This document shows positions 61,587-64,000 of a stretch of DNA of 64,000 bases, piece by piece; position 1 is the first letter of the stretch; every line of letters starts with the position of its first letter. Under the pieces are notes generated by a model. That model was not told the DNA's origin. It did no database searches and saw only the letters and a program-made list of their open reading frames with translations. The stretch is from contig OV788638.1 of assembly GCA_928721565.1 (NCBI GenBank), forward strand, positions 434,001 through 498,000, in the 5' to 3' direction. A program made the position numbers and the translations under genes. The stretch is from an uncultured Clostridia bacterium. Lineage in GTDB: Bacteria; Bacillota; Clostridia; TANB77; CAG-508.

Positions 61587-62057
61587 ATGGAGTTGACTAA
61601 AAATATATTTTTTAACACTGATAAATTAGTTGAAAATAGTAAAATAAAAATATCATATACAGGTACATTTTTCCAAGACAATTCAGAAAAAGTCTTTTTT
61701 CATTATGGCTTTGGAGATAATTGGGATAATGTAAAAGATGTCGTTATGGAAAAAACAGAACTTGGATTTCAAACAGAAGTTGAACTTAATTCTGCTGAAA
61801 CATTTAATTTTTGTTTCTTCAATGACAAAGGAGAATGGGATAACAATTTTGGAAACAATTATATATTCCAAATTGAAAAAAATCCTGTTGAATTAGTCGT
61901 TTTAGATGATGAACCAGTTTCTCTAGGACATGCAAGAAAATTAAGAAAATCCTATATTTGGAGCAAAAAAATCCGTTTGGCTGTATATAAAATCATTACA
62001 TACTTGCCAAAATTAATTTCTGGAAACTACAGAAAAAAAGCTCCAAATCAAGAATAG
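61587..62057 (+). CDS. CBM25-like carbohydrate-binding domain protein
   Basis: 156 residues from the ATG at 61587, about nine bases after AAAGGAG. The longer frame's extra N terminus overlaps the promoter. Residues about 15-95 resemble starch-binding CBM25/CBM53: KIKISYTGTF, then FFHYGFGDNWDNVKDVVM, FNFCFFNDKGEWDNNFGNNYIFQI. The C-terminal 60 residues are basic and helical. There is no signal peptide and no catalytic domain, which is unusual for a CBM; it may bind storage polysaccharide inside the cell. Divergent from the VanW operon. Confidence 0.7.
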   Translation: MELTKNIFFNTDKLVENSKIKISYTGTFFQDNSEKVFFHYGFGDNWDNVKDVVMEKTELGFQTEVELNSAETFNFCFFNDKGEWDNNFGNNYIFQIEKNPVELVVLDDEPVSLGHARKLRKSYIWSKKIRLAVYKIITYLPKLISGNYRKKAPNQE

Positions 62058-62090
62058 TTCGAATTGATTTAATATATAGTTTTAAGACAC

Positions 62091-62120
62091 AAAAAAGATT
62101 CCTCAATAGGAATCTTTTTT
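62091..62120. terminator. Bidirectional terminator between CBM25-like and SDR genes
   Basis: AAAAAAGATTCCT (62091-62103) and AGGAATCTTTTTT (62108-62120) form a 13-bp stem with a four-base loop between convergent genes. Confidence 0.85.
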
Positions 62121-62121
62121 A

Positions 62122-62835
62122 TTATCTTATCACCCAACCACCATTAATCGAAATAATTTGGCCAGTTGTATAATTATCATCTATAAGCCATTCTATGCAC
62201 TTAGCCACATCTATTGTTTTTCCAATTCTTTCAAGCGGAATTTCCTGTTCAATATCTTTAATCTCCTGTTCAGACAAATTTTTATTCATGTCTGTATCAA
62301 TTATACCTGGAGCAATCGAATTAATTCTTATATGAGATGGGCCTAATTCTTTCGCCAGCGATTTTGTCAATGCATCAATTCCGGCCTTACTTATCGAATA
62401 TATAGACTCACAAGAAGCACCAACCAATCCCCATATAGATGATATATTTACTATACAACCACTTTTTCTAGAAATCATATTAGGTAAAACTTCTTGTATA
62501 GTGCAAAAAGCTGAATATAAATTATTATCAATCATTTTTTTCCAATCTTCATCAGTCACGTCAAGAAAAACCTTTTCCTCTGCAATTCCAGCATTATTAA
62601 TAAGCACATCAATCTTTCCATATTTCTGAACTATATATTGAATCATCTCATGGGCCTGTTCTCTTTTAGAAACATCTGCTTTATATATATCTATATTACT
62701 ATTTTGTTCTTGTAAATTACGGGCAAGTTCATCTGATCTATTATAATTAGCAATCACTCTATTTCCCTTTTCTGCCAATCTCATTGCAATTTCTCTTCCT
62801 ATTCCTCTTGATGCTCCTGTAACCAATACAACCAT
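62122..62835 (-). CDS. Short-chain dehydrogenase/reductase, FabG-like
   Basis: 237 residues from the ATG at 62835, right after AGGAGG; the longer open frame upstream is only the dispersed repeat read through and should be dropped. The NAD(P) motif is VTGASRGIGREIA, followed by NNAG, the catalytic Ser in ISSIWG, and YSISK (Tyr and Lys). The C-terminal TTGQIISINGG is typical of 3-oxoacyl-ACP reductases. FabG reduces 3-oxoacyl-ACP in fatty acid synthesis, but no other fab genes are nearby, so another ketoreductase role is possible. Confidence 0.85.
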   Translation of the reverse strand: MVVLVTGASRGIGREIAMRLAEKGNRVIANYNRSDELARNLQEQNSNIDIYKADVSKREQAHEMIQYIVQKYGKIDVLINNAGIAEEKVFLDVTDEDWKKMIDNNLYSAFCTIQEVLPNMISRKSGCIVNISSIWGLVGASCESIYSISKAGIDALTKSLAKELGPSHIRINSIAPGIIDTDMNKNLSEQEIKDIEQEIPLERIGKTIDVAKCIEWLIDDNYTTGQIISINGGWVIR

Positions 62836-62861
62836 TTCATTCCTCCTAATTCTGTTCATTT

Positions 62862-62955
62862 GGGACCGGTTCTCTTTTGACCAATGTTCATTTAGGACCG
62901 GTTCTTCGCTGACCACTTTTATGTAACCTGTTCATTTGGGACCGGTTCTTAAATG
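62862..62955. repeat. Dispersed repeat, three direct copies upstream of the SDR gene
   Basis: The core (G)GGACCGGTTCT occurs at 62862-62873, 62894-62906 and 62938-62950, all in the same orientation, each preceded by GTTCATTT. The copies lie between the SDR start and the tRNA cluster terminator. Confidence 0.8.
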
Positions 62956-62980
62956 ATCAAATGATTAATTAAAATAAAAA

Positions 62981-63014
62981 AGCCAGTAATCAAGCTTTTC
63001 GCAAAACTACTGAC
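62981..63014 (-). terminator. Terminator of the tRNA cluster
   Basis: On the minus strand GTCAGTA pairs with TACTGGC (one G-T) and a T-run follows, just downstream of tRNA-Thr. Confidence 0.6.
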
Positions 63015-63018
63015 AATT

Positions 63019-63095
63019 TGGAGCCACTTCTCAGATTCGAACTGAGGACCCCCGCATTACAAGTGCGGTGCTCTGGCCAACTGAGCTAAAGTGGC
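63019..63095 (-). tRNA. tRNA-Thr (TGT)
   Basis: Minus strand GCCACTT pairs with AAGTGGC; D-arm AGCTCAGTTGGCCAGAGC, anticodon loop with TGT, T-arm AGTTCGAATCT, discriminator T and encoded CCA. Confidence 0.93.
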
Positions 63096-63099
63096 GTTG

Positions 63100-63174
63100 T
63101 GGTGACCCCGACGGGAATCGAACCCATGACTCCGCCGTGAAAGGGCGGTGTCTTAACCTCTTGACCACGGGGCC
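63100..63174 (-). tRNA. tRNA-Glu (TTC)
   Basis: Minus strand acceptor GGCCCCG with CGGGGTC, anticodon loop CTTTCAC (TTC), T-arm GGTTCGATTCC, discriminator A and encoded CCA. Middle gene of three co-transcribed tRNAs. Confidence 0.93.
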
Positions 63175-63183
63175 ATAATATAG

Positions 63184-63213
63184 AGAATTCTAATTTTTAC
63201 AAATTAGAATTCT
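63184..63213. other. Hairpin between tRNA-Lys and tRNA-Glu
   Basis: AGAATTCTAATTT (63184-63196) and AAATTAGAATTCT (63201-63213) form a perfect 13-bp stem with a four-base loop. On the transcribed minus strand no T-run follows, so it is more likely a processing or spacer hairpin than a terminator. Confidence 0.6.
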
Positions 63214-63221
63214 TCTTTTTT

Positions 63222-63297
63222 TGGTGAGCTATCCGCGACTCGAACGCGGGACAACTTGATTAAAAGTCAAGTGCTCTACCACCTGAGCTAATAGCCC
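63222..63297 (-). tRNA. tRNA-Lys (TTT)
   Basis: Minus strand acceptor GGGCTAT with ATAGCTC, D-arm AGCTCAGGTGGTAGAGC, anticodon loop CTTTTAA (TTT), T-arm CGTTCGAGTCG, discriminator A and encoded CCA. First of the three tRNAs. Confidence 0.93.
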
Positions 63298-63325
63298 GTA
63301 TGCATGTACTGCACAACGCTTTTAT

Positions 63326-63354
63326 ATATTACACTATTTTTTTGCAATTGTCAA
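63326..63354 (-). promoter_or_regulatory. Promoter of the Lys-Glu-Thr tRNA cluster
   Basis: Minus strand TTGACA (63349-63354), 17-base spacer, TAATAT (63326-63331), about 29 bases before tRNA-Lys. Confidence 0.65.
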
Positions 63355-63447
63355 TACATTTTTAAAAAAATTTTAATTTTTTTTTATTTTTTGTTTTTTA
63401 TAATATTTTTTTATTACTATAAAACAAATTTTGTTAAATTTTATACT

Positions 63448-63633
63448 TTATGCATTTAGTTTTGCTACAACTTCTTCTACATCTATCCCATGAACTTCAC
63501 ATGCTTCTTCTAAAGTTTCCATTTGAGATGCAGGGCATCCTAAACAATGCATTCCGCATTCCATCAAAATTTCAGCTTTTTCTGGAGCTACTTGTAATAT
63601 TTCTCCAATTTTTGTATCTTTATTAAATTTCAT
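63448..63633 (-). CDS. DUF1858 domain protein
   Basis: 61 residues, a complete single-domain DUF1858 protein. The N-terminal FNKDTKIGEILQVAPEKAEILMECGMHCLGCPAS has the family's Cys-x2-His-Cys-x2-Cys-like cluster (C27, C30, C33 region), and LEEACEVHGIDVEEVVAKLN ends it. The family resembles the N-terminal part of the iron-sulfur repair protein ScdA/YtfE and is often found with hybrid-cluster proteins. Metal or redox binding is plausible, not shown. Confidence 0.8.
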   Translation of the reverse strand: MKFNKDTKIGEILQVAPEKAEILMECGMHCLGCPASQMETLEEACEVHGIDVEEVVAKLNA

Positions 63634-63783
63634 TTTGCACCCATCCTTATATATATTTAGGTTTTTTATGGATTCACCTATAAACCTATTTAATATTTTA
63701 CCATAAAATTTAAAAAAAGTATAGACAAATTTAAAAATTTGTTGTATTATGTTTATCGAAAAGGCGGTGATAATTTTAAAATC

Positions 63784-63942
63784 ATGACTTTCAGTACATT
63801 AATTAATATATTTTTTATCATTTATATTATTAGTTTTTTAATTACTTTATATTCAATTTATACATTTTTTGATATAAAATTATTTCATAATTTACAAGGT
63901 TCTAAATTAATAATCAAACAAAAAACAGACAAACAGGAGTGA
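63784..63942 (+). CDS. Small single-pass membrane protein
   Basis: 52 residues from the ATG at 63784; an in-frame ATG at 63739 has no ribosome binding site. One long hydrophobic helix (STLINIFFIIYIISFLITLYSIY) is followed by a basic tail. The purine-rich AAGGCGGTG lies rather far (14 bases) upstream, so the start is uncertain. No family recognised. Its TGA overlaps a possible GTG start of the next gene. Confidence 0.45.
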   Translation: MTFSTLINIFFIIYIISFLITLYSIYTFFDIKLFHNLQGSKLIIKQKTDKQE

Positions 63943-64000
63943 TAATTATTAAACATTTTATTTGTAATCTTATTTTATTAATACTTATTCTATTATGTTC
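63939..64000 (+). CDS. Possible start of a secreted or membrane protein (cut by window end)
   Basis: From a GTG at 63939 that overlaps the previous stop (GTGA), the frame stays open to the window edge and encodes a hydrophobic stretch (HFICNLILLILILLC) like a signal peptide or membrane helix. AGGA touches the start codon, which is closer than normal. Only about 20 codons are visible. Confidence 0.3.
   Translation, partial: MIIIKHFICNLILLILILLC

Noticed and set aside
62836..62916. Longer N terminus of the SDR protein
   Set aside because: The extension is translated dispersed repeat; AGGAGG sits directly before the ATG at 62835, where the Rossmann strand begins.

Overview
The window looks like a low-GC, gut-associated Clostridia-type bacterium. 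The DNA is AT-rich with TTA/TAA-biased codons. Genes carry AGGAGG-type ribosome binding sites and many Rho-independent hairpins, and many promoters fit TTGACA-17-TATAAT. A choloylglycine (bile salt) hydrolase and very large Clostridia-style repeat surface proteins fit a gut Firmicute. Genes of thousands of codons stay open under the standard code, so TGA is a stop here. No species can be named from the sequence alone.

Layout. 1-5.2 kb: a frameshifted Hsp90-like ATPase, a NUDIX hydrolase and a NUDIX-methyltransferase fusion, the bile salt hydrolase, and a TM2 protein. About 5.24-25.08 kb: an integrated mobilizable island between two imperfect copies of an initiator-tRNA-like 3' half. It has a tyrosine integrase, an excisionase-like HTH protein, a replisome-organizer-like protein, a DnaC-like ATPase, TnpV, and a relaxase broken by one in-frame TGA. 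Its cargo looks defensive: a KAP NTPase-acetyltransferase operon; a NucS-like/DUF5655 protein; a controller-regulated restriction-modification module whose endonuclease is an internal tandem duplication and whose methyltransferase has two catalytic domains; an unfamiliar three-gene operon (zinc finger, HEPN, unknown); and facing it a zinc-ribbon/PD-(D/E)XK protein.

25.1-41 kb: chromosomal genes. These are ASCH and CYTH proteins, a YHYH/Big_2 surface protein, a Maf-YfcE fusion, a P-loop kinase, ComEA, a D,D-carboxypeptidase, an LCP cell-wall ligase, CvpA and DUF5711 proteins, a YkvI-like transporter, a Gld-type ABC system and an ABC-F ATPase, followed by tRNA-Lys(CTT).

41.4-61.4 kb: a 20 kb surface-protein locus read leftward. 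VanW-like protein, protein A (1594 aa) and protein B (1302 aa) form one operon. A 3074 aa protein follows under its own promoter and is an in-frame fusion of paralogs of A and B, with a membrane anchor and a complete signal peptide buried at the junction. Both B-type C termini carry a T-x-P-T-G motif ahead of a membrane helix and lysines, suggesting a non-canonical sortase signal. 61.5-64 kb: a CBM25-like protein, an SDR reductase, tRNAs Thr, Glu and Lys(TTT), a DUF1858 protein and the start of a small membrane-protein operon.

A dispersed palindrome-forming repeat (core GGGACCGGTTCT) occurs in three intergenic places and in one of them forms the terminator hairpin of a surface-protein gene. 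The strongest candidates for undescribed biology are the tandem-domain restriction enzyme with its matching double methyltransferase, the zinc-finger/HEPN cassette with its nuclease neighbour, and the fused surface polyprotein.
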